A stretch of DNA of 64,000 nt from Microbacterium abyssi (lineage in GTDB: Bacteria; Actinomycetota; Actinomycetes; Actinomycetales; Microbacteriaceae): NCBI RefSeq assembly GCF_015277895.1, contig NZ_CP063815.1, forward strand, positions 1,860,001-1,924,000, given 5' to 3'. A model generated the notes under the pieces. That model did no database searches, was not told the DNA's origin, and saw only the letters and a program-made list of their open reading frames with translations. Positions 8,332-19,177 of this stretch are shown here, in pieces (position 1 is the first letter of the stretch; the number at the start of each line of letters is the position of its first letter). The position numbers and the translations under genes are program-made.

Positions 8332-9468
8332 ATGCCCGACACCATCGCTCCCGCCGTCCCGTCGATGCGGAACGGCCGGCAGACCGGAACCATCGGCCAG
8401 CCGCTGCGCGTACTGGCCTGGCTGTCGTTCCTCGCGGAGGTCATCATCATCGGCACGGGCGGGGCCGTGCGCCTGACCGGTTCCGGCCTCGGATGCTCGG
8501 ACTGGCCGCTGTGCACGCCGGAGTCGCTCGTGCCGATCTACGAGGTGCAGGGGATCCACGGCATCATCGAGTTCGGCAACCGCACCATGACCGGGGTCGT
8601 CGGCCTGCTGGCGATCGCCGTGCTCCTGCTCACCCTTCACGCGGTCGGCGGCCGGCGCTCACTGGTCGCCGCGCTGTGGTTCGCGCTGGGCGGCATCGTC
8701 ACCGGCGTGATCTGCTTCGGCATCGCCGCACTGCTCGTCGACGAGCCGTTCGCCTTCTTCGCCGTGGGACTCATCCTCGCCACCGTGGTCGGCGCCGTGC
8801 ACTCGCTGCGGATCACCTCGGAGCGGCGAGACCTCGCCGCCCTCGCCTGGCTCACGCTGATCGGCGTCGTGGCACAGGCCTTCGTCGGGGGCATCACGGT
8901 GCTCACGGGCCTCAATCCGTTCATCGTCGGCTTCCATTACGCCTCATCGCTCGTCCTGGTGTGCGTCACCGCGGCGTTCCTCGTCCGCATGAAGGAGCCG
9001 GCCGGCGTGCGCATGAGCGTCGTCCCGCGCTGGTTCGCGATCCTGTCGCACGTGACGGGGCTCGCCCTCGCCATGACGATCTTCTTCGGCGTGCTGACGA
9101 CCGGCTCCGGCCCTCATTCGGGCGACGCGAACGTCGTGCGCGACGGCTTCGATGCCACCGTCCTCGCCCACGTGCACTCCTGGCCCGGCTACATCCTCGC
9201 CGCGCTCGTGGCCGCGCTCGCGATCTCCGCCTGGATTCTGCGCCTGGAGCCCCGTCGCTGGCTGCTCGTGCTCGTCGTCGCGATCCTCGTCCAGGTCGGC
9301 GTGGGCGTCTGGCAGGCACGCGAAGGCCTGCCGGAGCTCCTCGTCGGAATCCACATGGTGCTCGCGGCGCTGAGCGCCGCGGCCTACACCGTCTCCGTGC
9401 TGAAGATGAAGCGATCGGTCGCCGCCGCGGAGCCTGTTCCGGGCGCGACGCACTCAGCCCACGCATAG
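8332..9468 (+). CDS. ctaA: Heme A synthase (COX15/CtaA family)
   Basis: CtaA oxidises the C8 methyl of heme O to give heme A for aa3-type cytochrome oxidase, in the membrane. The 378-residue protein begins with the family motif GTGGAVRLTGSGLGCSDWP (~43-61) and contains the heme-ligand histidines in four helices: GIHGIIEFGNRTM (with the E-x-x-N-R box), VGFHYASSLVLV, AHVHSWPGYILAALV and VGIHMVLAALSA. About eight TM helices are evident. A GGAGGA ribosome site precedes the ATG. It is linked to ctaB, which makes heme O, 0.45 kb downstream on the other strand. Confidence 0.93.
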   Translation: MPDTIAPAVPSMRNGRQTGTIGQPLRVLAWLSFLAEVIIIGTGGAVRLTGSGLGCSDWPLCTPESLVPIYEVQGIHGIIEFGNRTMTGVVGLLAIAVLLLTLHAVGGRRSLVAALWFALGGIVTGVICFGIAALLVDEPFAFFAVGLILATVVGAVHSLRITSERRDLAALAWLTLIGVVAQAFVGGITVLTGLNPFIVGFHYASSLVLVCVTAAFLVRMKEPAGVRMSVVPRWFAILSHVTGLALAMTIFFGVLTTGSGPHSGDANVVRDGFDATVLAHVHSWPGYILAALVAALAISAWILRLEPRRWLLVLVVAILVQVGVGVWQAREGLPELLVGIHMVLAALSAAAYTVSVLKMKRSVAAAEPVPGATHSAHA

Positions 9469-9501
9469 CGCGCTCATCGGGCCCGCATCAGGACGTTCTG
9501 G

Positions 9502-9972
9502 ATGCTGGCCGACATGAACAAGACGACATCACTCACACGCAGCATCTCGTACTGGCTGCTCCTGGTCCTGTCCCTCGCATCGGTCGCCGTCGGCGGCTGG
9601 CTCGTCTACGACCAGACCACGACCATGGCCACGGCCCTGGTCACCGGCACGGCGACGGGCGTCGAGGTCTACGTCGGACAGCCCCTGATCGTCGTCGGGG
9701 CCGTCGTCCTCGGCGCGGGTGTCATCGGCATCCTGATCGCCCTCGGCCTCACGGCAGCGAAGGCACTCATGCCTGCGCAGGCACCTGTGGCCGTGGAGCC
9801 GATCGACTGGACGTCGGAACCCCAGCCGGCCCCCCAGGTTGCGGAGATCGACCAGCCCGAAACCGCGCAGACCGCCGGCACGGACGACGGCTCAGATGCC
9901 GATGAGGAGCGCGACGCTCAGAACGGCAGCAGCGGGTCGACCGCGACGGCGACGAAGATCAGCGTCAAGTAG
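9502..9972 (+). CDS. Small membrane protein of unknown function between ctaA and ctaB
   Basis: The 156-residue protein has a short cytoplasmic start, two hydrophobic segments ([20 protein letters not shown] and [20 protein letters not shown]) joined by a ~25-residue loop, and a long acidic, Pro/Thr/Asp-rich C-terminal tail. No enzyme motif is present and I do not recognise a family. A second in-frame ATG at 9514 is possible; the ATG at 9502 is preferred because AGGA lies 8 bases upstream. It follows ctaA by 33 bases on the same strand, so a role near heme A or cytochrome oxidase is conceivable. Its last 55 bases overlap the 3' end of ctaB. Confidence 0.65.
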   Translation: MLADMNKTTSLTRSISYWLLLVLSLASVAVGGWLVYDQTTTMATALVTGTATGVEVYVGQPLIVVGAVVLGAGVIGILIALGLTAAKALMPAQAPVAVEPIDWTSEPQPAPQVAEIDQPETAQTAGTDDGSDADEERDAQNGSSGSTATATKISVK

Positions 9973-10823
9973 GTGATCGATGCGTGGAACACACGCATCG
10001 GCCGCGGATTCGAGCCTCGCACCGCCTGGTCATACAGGCGGTGCGACTCGTATACGAACCATCCGCCGAAGACGAGAGCGGATGCCGTGTACACCAGGCC
10101 CATTCCCGCGACGGGGATCAACAGCAGGGAGCAGGCCACCGTGGCCCATGCGTAAAGGATCACCTGCAGCCCGACCTGCGAGGCATTGCGCGTGACGCCG
10201 AGCATGGGTACGTCCGCACCCTCGTAGTCGTCGCGGTACTTCATCGACAGCGGCCAGTAGTGCGCCGGCGTCCACAGGAAGACCAGGGCGAACAGCACGA
10301 TCGCCGGCCATGCCACGTCGCCGGTGACGGCCGACCAGCCGATGACGACGGGGAAGCAGCCCGCGATGCCGCCCCAGATGATGTTCTGCTCGGTGCGGCG
10401 CTTGAGGATCATCGTGTAGATCACGACGTAGAAGAAGATGGCGGACACCGACAGGACGGCGGTCAGCCAGTTGGTCGTCGCCAGCAGCCAGATCGTGGAG
10501 GCCACGGCCAGCGTCCACGAGAAGATCAGCGCGGAGCGCGGCGCGATCTGGCCGGTCACGATCGGACGGTTCTCGGTGCGGTGCATGTGCGCGTCCATGT
10601 CCCTGTCCAGGTACATGTTGAACGACGCCGCGGATCCTGCGCTCATCGACCCGCCGATGACCGTGGCCAGCACCAGCCAGAGGTTCGGCATGCCGCCCTC
10701 GGCCAGGAACATGACCGGCACCGTGGAGACGAGGAGGAGTTCCAGGACACGAGGCTTGGTCAACGCGACATAGCCCTTGATCGTCTGACCGATCGGCCGC
10801 TTCACCGCCGTCGCCTGCGACAT
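9918..10823 (-). CDS. ctaB: Protoheme IX farnesyltransferase (heme O synthase)
   Basis: CtaB transfers farnesyl from farnesyl-PP to protoheme, giving heme O, the substrate of CtaA. The 301-residue UbiA-superfamily membrane protein has the first aspartate-rich motif [19 protein letters not shown], the conserved [20 protein letters not shown], and the second prenyl-PP/Mg motif [15 protein letters not shown]. The start is ATG at 10823 ([12 protein letters not shown]). A GGAGGAGG sequence lies ~14 bases upstream, a little far but usable. Upstream in-frame codons to 10910 encode unrelated Gly/Arg-rich sequence. Confidence 0.95.
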   Translation of the reverse strand: MSQATAVKRPIGQTIKGYVALTKPRVLELLLVSTVPVMFLAEGGMPNLWLVLATVIGGSMSAGSAASFNMYLDRDMDAHMHRTENRPIVTGQIAPRSALIFSWTLAVASTIWLLATTNWLTAVLSVSAIFFYVVIYTMILKRRTEQNIIWGGIAGCFPVVIGWSAVTGDVAWPAIVLFALVFLWTPAHYWPLSMKYRDDYEGADVPMLGVTRNASQVGLQVILYAWATVACSLLLIPVAGMGLVYTASALVFGGWFVYESHRLYDQAVRGSNPRPMRVFHASITYLTLIFVAVAVDPLLPF

Positions 10824-11047
10824 GGTCGAGATATCGATCGCCTCCTCCGCGCACACTCCGACAACCCCATCCAGTCTAGTCCAGCCGCCGCCGTCTCCCT
10901 CCCGTGGCAACGGAGCGAAATGTCACTTCTCCGGTACCGGCTCGACGCTAAGCTGAAACTCACTCGCGCGCCCGGCGCTGTGCACCTGTCCGTGACGATG
11001 CGGATGCGCCAGGGAATCGGGCGCCCTCGTAAGTTGTTGGAAAGGGC
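10824..11047. promoter_or_regulatory. Divergent ctaB/tkt promoter region
   Basis: For ctaB (minus) a TAGACT -10 box is seen at 10873-10878, giving a leader of about 40 nt. For the pentose phosphate operon (plus) TAAGCT at 10949-10954 is the best -10 candidate, giving a leader of about 85 nt that ends in the ribosome site GGAAAGGG just before the tkt ATG. The -35 regions are not convincing. No other gene is visible in these 224 bases. Confidence 0.45.
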
Positions 11048-13150
11048 ATGACCGTGACCGAACTGCAGTGGGCTGAGATCGATCGACGCGCGGTGGACAC
11101 CGCGCGGATTCTCGCGGCGGATGCCGTGGAGAAGGTCGGCAACGGTCACCCCGGAACCGCGATGAGCCTGGCTCCCGCCGCGTACCTCCTGTACCAGCGC
11201 GTGCTGCGCCACGACCCGAACGATGTCGACTGGCTTGGCCGCGACCGCTTCATCCTCTCCGCGGGCCACTCCTCGCTCACCCAGTACGTGCAGTTGTACC
11301 TCGGCGGGTTCGGTCTCGAACTCGACGACCTCAAGTCGTTGCGCACGTGGGGCTCGAAGACCCCAGGCCACCCGGAGTACGGCCACACCAAGGGCGTGGA
11401 GATCACTACGGGCCCGCTGGGCCAGGGACTGGCATCCGCCGTGGGGTTCGCCTACGCCGCCCGCTACGAGCGCGGTCTGTTCGACCCGGACGCCGCCGCC
11501 GGCACGAGCCCGTTCGACCACTTCGTGTATGTGATCGCCGGAGACGGCGACCTGCAGGAGGGCGTCACCAGTGAAGCCGGCTCGCTCGCCGGACACCAGC
11601 AGCTTGGCAACCTGATCGCGTTCTACGACTCGAACCAGATCTCCATCGAGGACGACACGAACGTCGCCTTCACCGAGGACGTCGCGAAGCGCTACGAGGC
11701 GTACGGCTGGCACGTGCAGACGGTGGACTGGAAGAAGACCGGCGAGTACGTCGAGGACGTCGCCGAGCTGTTCGCGGCCGTCGAGGCTGCGAAGGGCGAG
11801 ACGGACAAGCCCTCGCTGATCATCCTCAAGACGATCATCGGCTGGCCCTCCCCCGGCAAGCAGAACACCGGAAAGATCCACGGCTCGGCGCTCGGGGCCG
11901 ATGAGCTCGCCGCCACCAAGCAGGTCCTCGGGTTCGACCCGGAGCAGACCTTCGTCGTCGCGGACGACATCATCGCCCACACCCGTCAGCTCGCCGATCG
12001 CGCCGCGGACGAGCGTGCCGAGTGGCAGAAGTCGTTCGACGCGTGGGCTCAGGCGAACCCGGAGCGCAAGGCGCTGCTCGACCGCGTCGAGGCGAAGGAG
12101 CTGCCCGAGGACATCGCCTCGGCGCTCCCCGTCTTCGAGTCGGGCAAGGACGTCTCGACCCGCGCCGCGTCCGGCCAGGTCATCAACGCCCTCGCCGCCG
12201 AGCTCCCCGAGCTCTGGGGCGGGTCGGCCGACCTCGCCGAGTCGAACCTGACCACCATCAAGGATGCCGCGTCGTTCATCCCCTCCGAGTGGTCGACGCA
12301 CGAGTGGTCGGGCAACCCGTATGGCCGGGTGCTGCACTTCGGCATCCGCGAGCACGCCATGGGCGCGATCGTCAACGGCATCGTCCTGCACGGTCCGACC
12401 CGCGCGTTCGGCGGCACGTTCCTCATCTTCAGCGACTACATGCGCCCCGCGGTGCGCCTGGCAGCCCTGATGGGCATCCCGAGCATCTACGTCTGGACGC
12501 ACGACTCCGTCGCGCTGGGCGAGGACGGTCCGACCCACCAGCCTGTGGAGCAACTCGCCACGCTCCGCGCAATCCCGAACTTCACGGTCGTGCGCCCCGC
12601 CGACGCGAACGAGACCTCGGTCGTCTGGCTCGAGCTGCTGCGCCGCCACGCCGGGCCCGCAGGCCTCGCCCTGACGCGCCAGAACATCTCGGTGTTCGAG
12701 CGCGGTGAGGGCGCGGCATCCGGCGATTCCTTCGCGTCCGCGCAGAACGCCTCCAAGGGCGCCTACGTGCTCGCCGAAGCGCCGAACGGCACCCCGGACG
12801 TCATCCTCATCGCCACCGGCTCCGAGGTGCAGCTCGCGGTCGCCGCCCGCGAGACGCTCGCGGGCGAGGGCGTGAACGCCCGCGTCGTGTCCGCCCCGTC
12901 GCTGGAGTGGTTCGACGAGCAGGACGCCGCGTACCGCGAATCCGTGCTGCCGGCGGCCGTGACCGCCCGTGTCTCGGTCGAGGCGGGCTCCGCCCTCACC
13001 TGGCGCGGCATCGTCGGCGACAAGGGCCGCTCGGTCGCGATCGACCACTTCGGCGCCTCCGCCGATTACAAGACCCTGTTCCAGAAGTTCGGCATCACCG
13101 CCGAGGCCGTCGTCGAGGCGGCTCGCGAGACCATCAAGGAGAACGCATGA
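11048..13150 (+). CDS. tkt: Transketolase
   Basis: Transketolase moves two-carbon ketol units between sugar phosphates in the non-oxidative pentose phosphate pathway, using thiamine diphosphate and Mg2+. The 700-residue protein has the substrate box [19 protein letters not shown] (~36-54), the ThDP/Mg motif [18 protein letters not shown] with the N of [12 protein letters not shown], and the second-domain [15 protein letters not shown] with the catalytic glutamate. GGAAAGGG precedes the ATG. It heads the operon tkt-tal-pgi-zwf-opcA-pgl and shares a 4-base ATGA overlap with tal. Confidence 0.97.
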   Translation: MTVTELQWAEIDRRAVDTARILAADAVEKVGNGHPGTAMSLAPAAYLLYQRVLRHDPNDVDWLGRDRFILSAGHSSLTQYVQLYLGGFGLELDDLKSLRTWGSKTPGHPEYGHTKGVEITTGPLGQGLASAVGFAYAARYERGLFDPDAAAGTSPFDHFVYVIAGDGDLQEGVTSEAGSLAGHQQLGNLIAFYDSNQISIEDDTNVAFTEDVAKRYEAYGWHVQTVDWKKTGEYVEDVAELFAAVEAAKGETDKPSLIILKTIIGWPSPGKQNTGKIHGSALGADELAATKQVLGFDPEQTFVVADDIIAHTRQLADRAADERAEWQKSFDAWAQANPERKALLDRVEAKELPEDIASALPVFESGKDVSTRAASGQVINALAAELPELWGGSADLAESNLTTIKDAASFIPSEWSTHEWSGNPYGRVLHFGIREHAMGAIVNGIVLHGPTRAFGGTFLIFSDYMRPAVRLAALMGIPSIYVWTHDSVALGEDGPTHQPVEQLATLRAIPNFTVVRPADANETSVVWLELLRRHAGPAGLALTRQNISVFERGEGAASGDSFASAQNASKGAYVLAEAPNGTPDVILIATGSEVQLAVAARETLAGEGVNARVVSAPSLEWFDEQDAAYRESVLPAAVTARVSVEAGSALTWRGIVGDKGRSVAIDHFGASADYKTLFQKFGITAEAVVEAARETIKENA

Positions 13151-14259
13151 GCACCCCCACCTCCGCCCTTCACGACGCCGGCGTCAGCATCTGGCTGGAC
13201 GACCTCTCCCGCACACGCATCGACTCCGGCAACCTCGCCGAGCTGATCGAGTCCCGCAACATCACGGGCGTCACGACCAACCCGACGATCTTCGCGAACG
13301 CGATCACCGACAAGAACAACACCTCCTACGACGCGCAGGTCGCAGAGCTCGCGGCATCCGGCGCCTCGGCCGAAGAGGCGGTCTTCGCGGCCACCACGCA
13401 GGACGTCACCTCGGCCCTCGACATCTTCCGCCCGGTGTGGGAGGCGTCCGGCCGCGTCGACGGCCGCGTCTCGATCGAGGTCTCCCCCGACCTCGCGCAC
13501 GACACCGACGGCACTGTGGCGCAGGCAAAGCAGCTGTGGGCGAAGATCGATCGTCCGAACCTGCTGGTGAAGATCCCCGCGACCAAGGCGGGCCTGCCGG
13601 CCATCGCACAGGCGATCGGCGCGGGGATCAGCGTCAACGTCACCCTGATCTTCAGCCTGGAGCGCTACGCCGACGTCATCGACGCGTACCTGACCGGTCT
13701 CGAGACCGCCAAGGCCGCCGGCATCGACCTGTCGACGATCCAGTCCGTCGCGTCGTTCTTCGTCTCGCGTGTCGACACGGAGACCGACAAGCGCCTGACG
13801 GCCATCGGCACCGACGAGGCCCTGGCGCTCAAGAGCAAGGCCGGCCTGGCCAACGCCCGTCTCGCCTACGAGCTGTTCGAGAAGACGTTCGCGGGCGACC
13901 GCGCCAAGGCCTTGCTGGACGCCGGCGCCAACCTGCAGCGTCCGCTCTGGGCATCGACAGGCGTCAAGGACCCGGCTCTCCCCGACACGCTGTACGTGAC
14001 CGAGTTGGTCGCGCAGGGCGTCGTCAACACCATGCCCGAGAAGACGCTCGAGGCCACCTTCGACCACGGTGTCATCTCCGGTGACACGATCACCGGCGGC
14101 TACGACGAGGCCCGCGAGGTCTTCGCCGGACTCGAGGAGGTCGGTGTCGACTTCGACGACGTGACCCAGGTGCTCGAGGACGAGGGCGTGGCGAAGTTCA
14201 TCGACTCCTGGCACGATCTGCTCACCCAGGTCGCCGAGGGGCTCGAGGCCCAGCGATGA
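13147..14259 (+). CDS. tal: Transaldolase
   Basis: Transaldolase transfers a dihydroxyacetone unit between sedoheptulose-7-P and glyceraldehyde-3-P through a Schiff base. The 370-residue protein matches the long actinobacterial form: [17 protein letters not shown] (~14-30), [13 protein letters not shown] (~41-53), and the Schiff-base lysine Lys142 in [17 protein letters not shown]. The start ATG at 13147 overlaps the tkt stop (ATGA); the frame stays open upstream only as a shadow of tkt. It overlaps pgi by 4 bases. Confidence 0.97.
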   Translation: MSTPTSALHDAGVSIWLDDLSRTRIDSGNLAELIESRNITGVTTNPTIFANAITDKNNTSYDAQVAELAASGASAEEAVFAATTQDVTSALDIFRPVWEASGRVDGRVSIEVSPDLAHDTDGTVAQAKQLWAKIDRPNLLVKIPATKAGLPAIAQAIGAGISVNVTLIFSLERYADVIDAYLTGLETAKAAGIDLSTIQSVASFFVSRVDTETDKRLTAIGTDEALALKSKAGLANARLAYELFEKTFAGDRAKALLDAGANLQRPLWASTGVKDPALPDTLYVTELVAQGVVNTMPEKTLEATFDHGVISGDTITGGYDEAREVFAGLEEVGVDFDDVTQVLEDEGVAKFIDSWHDLLTQVAEGLEAQR

Positions 14260-15863
14260 CGTTCTCGATCCACGCCACGGGTGCGGCGAAGGCCGCGATC
14301 GACGAGGTCGTGCCGCGGCTGGTCGGCGACCTGGTCGCCTCGCGCATCACGGCGTTCGACTCGACCCTGTGGGGTGACGCCGCCGAAGAGGAGGCCTCCA
14401 AGCGCCTGGGCTGGGTCGAGGCCGTCTCGGTCTCGCGTCCGCTCGTGTCCGAGATCGTCGCCCTGCGCGACGAGCTGCGCGCCCAGGGCGTGCACCGGGT
14501 CGTACTCGCAGGAATGGGCGGGTCCTCGCTCGCGCCTGAGGTCATCGCGCAGACCGCCGGCGTGCCACTGACGATCCTCGACTCCACGGCACCCGGTCAG
14601 GTGCTCGCAGCGCTCGACGACGACCTGGCGGCATCCGTGCTCGTCGTGTCGTCGAAGTCCGGCTCCACGGTCGAGACCGACTCGCAGCGCCGCACCTTCG
14701 AGGCCGCGTTCCGCGACATCGGGATCGACCCGACCTCCCGCATCGTCGTCGTCACCGACCCGGGATCGCCGCTGGACTCCTCGGCCCGCGAGGCCGGCTA
14801 CCGGGTCTTCAACGCCGACCCGAACGTCGGGGGCCGCTATTCGGCGCTCACGGCATTCGGCCTGGTGCCGTCGGGACTCGCCGGTGTCGACATCGCCGAG
14901 CTGCTGGATGAGGCGGAGGCGACCTTGCTGCAGGTCGCCGTCGATCAGGCGGACAATCCGGCGCTGCGCCTCGGCGCGGCGATCGCCGCCACCAGCCCCC
15001 GCCGCGACAAACTCGGCCTCGTCACCGACGGCACGCACATCGTCGGGTTGCCGGACTGGATCGAGCAGCTGATCGCCGAGTCCACCGGCAAGGAGGGCAC
15101 CGGCATCCTGCCCGTCGTCCTGCTGCCCGTCTCCCCCGAGCTCGAGTCCCTGCCCGCGGATCTGCAGATCACGCGCCTGGTCGACGATGCGAACGAGTTC
15201 CACCTGCACGAGCGCCACCAGGGCGAGATCCTGGTCAGCGGCTCGCTGGGCGCGAACTTCATCGTGTGGGAGTACGCCACAGCGATCGCCGGCCACCTGC
15301 TCGGCATCAACCCGTTCGACCAGCCCGACGTCGAATCCGCGAAGATCGCCGCACGCGGCCTGCTCGACGCCCGTCCTGAGCCCACCGCCCCGGCGTTCGT
15401 CCAGCGCGGCATCGAGGTACGGGTCTCCGACCCGACGCTGGCCGAGTCCGGCGACATCGAAGCGGTGATGGATGCTCTGTGGGCACGCCTGCCCGAGGAC
15501 GGCTACGTGTCGATACAGGCATACGTGAACCGTCTCGAGCTGTCTCAGCTGCAGGGGCTCCGCGAGCTCGTCGCCGCCGACTCCGGCCGACCGACCACGT
15601 TCGGCTGGGGACCGCGATTCCTGCATTCGACCGGTCAGTACCACAAGGGCGGTCCCGCGCAGGGCGTCTACCTGCAGATCCTGGAGCGCACGGACGTGGA
15701 TCTCGAGATCCCCGACCGCCCGTTCACCTTCGGACAGCTCATCCAGGCCCAGGCCGCCGGTGACGCCGGGGTGCTCGCCGAGCACGGCCGCCCGGTCGTC
15801 TCGCTCACGATCACCGACGACTCGGCTGACGTGCTCGCGCTGTTCGAAGCCGCTCAGAAGTAG
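14256..15863 (+). CDS. pgi: Glucose-6-phosphate isomerase
   Basis: Pgi interconverts glucose-6-P and fructose-6-P, linking glycolysis with the pentose phosphate operon in which it lies. The 535-residue protein belongs to the actinobacterial bifunctional-type PGI group. Seen are [17 protein letters not shown], the sugar-phosphate-binding [20 protein letters not shown], and [20 protein letters not shown] with [14 protein letters not shown], which carries active-site residues. It starts at ATG 14256 inside the tal stop (ATGA). A 49-base gap follows before zwf. Confidence 0.94.
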   Translation: MTFSIHATGAAKAAIDEVVPRLVGDLVASRITAFDSTLWGDAAEEEASKRLGWVEAVSVSRPLVSEIVALRDELRAQGVHRVVLAGMGGSSLAPEVIAQTAGVPLTILDSTAPGQVLAALDDDLAASVLVVSSKSGSTVETDSQRRTFEAAFRDIGIDPTSRIVVVTDPGSPLDSSAREAGYRVFNADPNVGGRYSALTAFGLVPSGLAGVDIAELLDEAEATLLQVAVDQADNPALRLGAAIAATSPRRDKLGLVTDGTHIVGLPDWIEQLIAESTGKEGTGILPVVLLPVSPELESLPADLQITRLVDDANEFHLHERHQGEILVSGSLGANFIVWEYATAIAGHLLGINPFDQPDVESAKIAARGLLDARPEPTAPAFVQRGIEVRVSDPTLAESGDIEAVMDALWARLPEDGYVSIQAYVNRLELSQLQGLRELVAADSGRPTTFGWGPRFLHSTGQYHKGGPAQGVYLQILERTDVDLEIPDRPFTFGQLIQAQAAGDAGVLAEHGRPVVSLTITDDSADVLALFEAAQK

Positions 15864-15912
15864 TCCGAAGCCGTCTGAACGCAAGCCACCCCAACTGGAG
15901 TACATCTCACCG

Positions 15913-17460
15913 ATGACCGTTCCCGTATCACGCGGCCACAACCCGCTGCGCGACCCCGATGACCGTCGCCTCAACCGAATCGCAGGTCCCAGCGCTCTGG
16001 TGATCTTCGGCGTGACCGGCGACCTCTCGCGCAAGAAGCTCATGCCGGCGGTGTACGACCTCGCGAATCGGGGGCTCCTGCCCCCGGGCTTCGCGCTGGT
16101 CGGCTTCGCGCGTCGTGACTGGGAGGACCAGGACTTCGCGCAGGTCGTGTACGAGGCGGTCAAGGAGCACGCCCGCACGGAGTTCCGCGAGGAAACCTGG
16201 AAGCAGCTGCTGCAGGGCATCCGCTTCGTCTCCGGCGAGTTCGACAACCCGGAGTCGTTCGCGAAGCTCCGCGAGACCGTCGAGAAGCTCGACGTCGAGC
16301 GCGGCACGATGGGCAATCATGCCTACTACCTGTCGATTCCGCCGAAGGCGTTCCCGCTCGTCGCCAAGCAGCTCAAGGAATCCGGACTCGTCGGCGAGGA
16401 TCGCGGCGACGATCAGTGGCGTCGTGTCGTGATCGAGAAGCCGTTCGGCCATGATCTCGATTCGGCACGTGCCCTGAACAAAGCGCTCGAGGTGGCGTTC
16501 CCGGCGGACTCGATCTTCCGGATCGACCACTATCTCGGCAAGGAGACCGTCCAGAACATCCTGGCGCTGCGGTTCGCGAATGCCCTGTACGAGCCCATCT
16601 GGAACCGCAACTACGTCGACCACGTGCAGATCACGATGGCCGAGGACATCGGCGTCGGCGGTCGCGCCGGCTACTACGACGGCATCGGAGCTGCGCGCGA
16701 CGTCATCCAGAACCACCTGCTCCAGCTGCTGGCTCTCACCGCGATGGAGGAGCCCATCAGCCTCTCCGCCGAGAACCTGCGCGCCGAGAAGGAGAAGGTG
16801 CTGGCGGCGGTCACACTGCCCGACGACCTCTCCCTCGCTACGGCTCGTGGGCAGTACGCCGGCGGGTGGCAGGGCGGCAAAGAGGTCTGCGGCTTCCTCG
16901 AGGAGGACGGGATGAACCCCGACTCCAGCACCGAGACGTACGCTGCGATCAAGCTCGAGATCGCCAACCGGCGCTGGGCCGGCGTACCGTTCTACCTGCG
17001 CAGCGGCAAGCGTCTCGGCCGCCGCGTGACCGAGATCGCCGTGGTGTTCAACCGTGCGCCCGAGCACCTGTTCGGCCGCGGCAACGCCTCCGAGCTCGGT
17101 CAGAACGCGCTGGTCATCCGCGTCCAGCCCGACGAGGGCGTCACCATCCGCTTCGGATCGAAGGTGCCCGGCACCGGCACGAACGTGCGCGACGTGACGA
17201 TGGACTTCGGCTACGGCCACGCCTTCACCGAGGCGAGCCCCGAGGCGTATGAGCGGCTCATCCTCGACGTCCTGCTCGGCGACCCGCCGCTGTTCCCCCG
17301 TCACGAGGAGGTGGAGCTGAGCTGGAAGATCCTCGACCCGGTCGAGAAGTACTGGGCCGCGCAGGGCGCTCCGCTCGAGCAGTACGCCCCCGGCTCCTGG
17401 GGTCCGGCATCCGCCGATGCACTCCTTGCCCGCGACGGACGAGTCTGGAGACGACCGTGA
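15913..17460 (+). CDS. zwf: Glucose-6-phosphate 1-dehydrogenase
   Basis: Zwf oxidises glucose-6-P to 6-phosphogluconolactone and makes NADPH. The 515-residue protein has the dinucleotide-binding [20 protein letters not shown] (~31-50), [11 protein letters not shown], and the active-site signature [19 protein letters not shown] with its catalytic His/Lys. The ATG at 15913 ([11 protein letters not shown]) is chosen because the family begins there; the frame is open upstream through the pgi 3' end. It overlaps the GTG of opcA by 4 bases (GTGA), which fits the dependence of actinobacterial Zwf on OpcA. Confidence 0.97.
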   Translation: MTVPVSRGHNPLRDPDDRRLNRIAGPSALVIFGVTGDLSRKKLMPAVYDLANRGLLPPGFALVGFARRDWEDQDFAQVVYEAVKEHARTEFREETWKQLLQGIRFVSGEFDNPESFAKLRETVEKLDVERGTMGNHAYYLSIPPKAFPLVAKQLKESGLVGEDRGDDQWRRVVIEKPFGHDLDSARALNKALEVAFPADSIFRIDHYLGKETVQNILALRFANALYEPIWNRNYVDHVQITMAEDIGVGGRAGYYDGIGAARDVIQNHLLQLLALTAMEEPISLSAENLRAEKEKVLAAVTLPDDLSLATARGQYAGGWQGGKEVCGFLEEDGMNPDSSTETYAAIKLEIANRRWAGVPFYLRSGKRLGRRVTEIAVVFNRAPEHLFGRGNASELGQNALVIRVQPDEGVTIRFGSKVPGTGTNVRDVTMDFGYGHAFTEASPEAYERLILDVLLGDPPLFPRHEEVELSWKILDPVEKYWAAQGAPLEQYAPGSWGPASADALLARDGRVWRRP

Positions 17461-18392
17461 TCATCGACCTTCCCGATACGACCGTCAGCCAGGTCGCCAA
17501 GCAGCTGGTGAAGGAACGCGAAGAGGGCGGTGCCGTCGCCCTCGGACGCGTACTGACGCTGGTCATCTCGGCGCGCAACGGCGTCGCCGAGGCCGCCATC
17601 GATGCCGCCAACGACGCCTCCCGCGAGCACCCGATGCGCGTCATCGTGCTGACCACAGGCGAGGGCGAGGCGCACCTCGACGCACAGATCCGCATCGGCG
17701 GGGATGCCGGGGCGAGCGAAGTCATCGTGCTTCAGGCCTACGGCGCCGCCGCGAGCAACGAGGAAAGCCTCATCACGGGTCTGCTGCTTCCGGATGCCCC
17801 CGTGGTCGCCTGGTGGCCCGGTGAGGCGCCTTCGGATCCGGCTTCCTCCCCACTCGGCCGCATCGCACAGCGCCGGATCACGGATGCCGCGACCACGCCC
17901 GATGTGCGCGACCGCCTCTCGCTCCGCGGCAGGACGCACGCGCCAGGCGACACCGATCTCGCCTGGACCCGGCTGACGCACTGGCGCGAGCAGCTCGCCG
18001 CCGTCCTCGACCAGCCGCCGTTCGAGCCCGTCGACGCCGTCGAGGTGCGGGGTGCCGCCGGGTCTCCGTCCACAGCCCTGCTTGCCGCATGGCTGCAGCT
18101 CGCTCTGCAGGTTCCTGTGCGCTGGTCGTACGAAGACCCGGCGCACTGGTCGGACGGCATCAAATCGGTGCGTCTGACTCGCGTCAGCGGCGACATCCTG
18201 CTGGAGCGCCCGGAGCCCGGCGTGGCGGTGCTCACGCAGCCCGATCAGCCCGACCACGATCTCGTGCTTCCGCGGCGCACGTTGCGCGAATGCCTGGCGG
18301 AGGAGCTGCGGCGCCTGGACCCTGATGTTCTCTACGGTCGTGTCATCACCGATGGTTGGGAGCAGCTCGGGCCGCCTGAGGCGGTAGCGTAA
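17457..18392 (+). CDS. opcA: OpcA, glucose-6-phosphate dehydrogenase assembly protein
   Basis: OpcA is an allosteric/assembly partner of Zwf in cyanobacteria and actinobacteria. The 311-residue protein starts at GTG 17457 ([20 protein letters not shown]) within the zwf stop. The characteristic blocks [20 protein letters not shown] and [20 protein letters not shown] are present, as is the C-terminal [22 protein letters not shown]. Its position between zwf and pgl is the standard actinobacterial arrangement. Confidence 0.95.
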   Translation: MIIDLPDTTVSQVAKQLVKEREEGGAVALGRVLTLVISARNGVAEAAIDAANDASREHPMRVIVLTTGEGEAHLDAQIRIGGDAGASEVIVLQAYGAAASNEESLITGLLLPDAPVVAWWPGEAPSDPASSPLGRIAQRRITDAATTPDVRDRLSLRGRTHAPGDTDLAWTRLTHWREQLAAVLDQPPFEPVDAVEVRGAAGSPSTALLAAWLQLALQVPVRWSYEDPAHWSDGIKSVRLTRVSGDILLERPEPGVAVLTQPDQPDHDLVLPRRTLRECLAEELRRLDPDVLYGRVITDGWEQLGPPEAVA

Positions 18393-18397
18393 GGCGC

Positions 18398-19177
18398 ATG
18401 GAACCAGCTCCCGCCGACAAGGTCGTCGTCATCGATCCGAGCCCGGCGGCCGTCGCGGAACGCGTGGCCGACCGATTCCTCGCCCGTGTCAGGGCCAGGA
18501 CCCGCAACGGCAGGATCGCGCACATCGCCCTGACCGGCGGCTCCACCGGAGGTGTCGTGCTGCAGGCGGTGGCTCAGCACCCCAGGGCCTCGCAGATCGA
18601 CTGGTCGCTGGTGCACTTCTGGTGGGGCGACGAGCGCTTCGTCGCGCACGACGACGCCGATCGCAACGCCGCGCAGTCACGCAACGCCCTGCTGGACCAC
18701 ATCTCCGTGCCTGCCGAAAATGTGCACGAGGTCGCCGCCGCCGACAGCGGGCTCTCCCTCGATGAGGCCGTCGCCGCCTACGCCGCCGAGCTCGCCCGCT
18801 TCGGGGCGGATGGCGAGGCGTGGCCGTCGTTCGCCGTCTGCTTCCTCGGCGTGGGGGCGGACGGGCACGTCGCCTCGCTGTTCCCCGATCGCCCCGAGGT
18901 CACGGTGACGGATGCCGCGGCCGTCGCCGTGCGCGACTCCCCCAAGCCGCCGCCGGAGCGCGTGACTCTGACACGGCCGGTCATCAACTCTTCCAAGCGC
19001 GTGTGGCTGGTGCTCACCGGGGCCGACAAGGCCTCAGCGCTCGGGCTCGCCCTAGCCGGTGCGAGCTATACGAATGTGCCAGCAGCGGGCGCCAAGGGCC
19101 GCAAGCGCACCGTGTTCTTCGTCGACGAGGCCGCAGCCTCGGAGGTGCCTGAGGACCTCATCGATCAGAACTACTGA
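18398..19177 (+). CDS. pgl: 6-phosphogluconolactonase
   Basis: Pgl hydrolyses the lactone made by Zwf to 6-phosphogluconate. The 259-residue protein has the family motifs HIALTGGSTGGVVLQAV, VHFWWGDERFVAHDDADRN and CFLGVGADGHVASLFPDRP. It begins 5 bases after opcA. TAGCGT at 18385-18390, running into the opcA stop, lies 7 bases before the ATG, so an extra internal leaderless promoter is possible. The last 7 bases overlap the 3' end of the convergent transporter gene. Confidence 0.96.
   Translation: MEPAPADKVVVIDPSPAAVAERVADRFLARVRARTRNGRIAHIALTGGSTGGVVLQAVAQHPRASQIDWSLVHFWWGDERFVAHDDADRNAAQSRNALLDHISVPAENVHEVAAADSGLSLDEAVAAYAAELARFGADGEAWPSFAVCFLGVGADGHVASLFPDRPEVTVTDAAAVAVRDSPKPPPERVTLTRPVINSSKRVWLVLTGADKASALGLALAGASYTNVPAAGAKGRKRTVFFVDEAAASEVPEDLIDQNY

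Noticed and set aside
9918..9972. Frameshift at the end of the small membrane protein because it overlaps ctaB
   Set aside because: Both frames keep normal composition up to the overlap, and short convergent overlaps also occur at pgl/transporter and hydrolase/MFS.
10802..13048. 748-residue minus-strand frame opposite tkt
   Set aside because: Antisense shadow of transketolase. The tkt frame has all catalytic motifs and the shadow has none.
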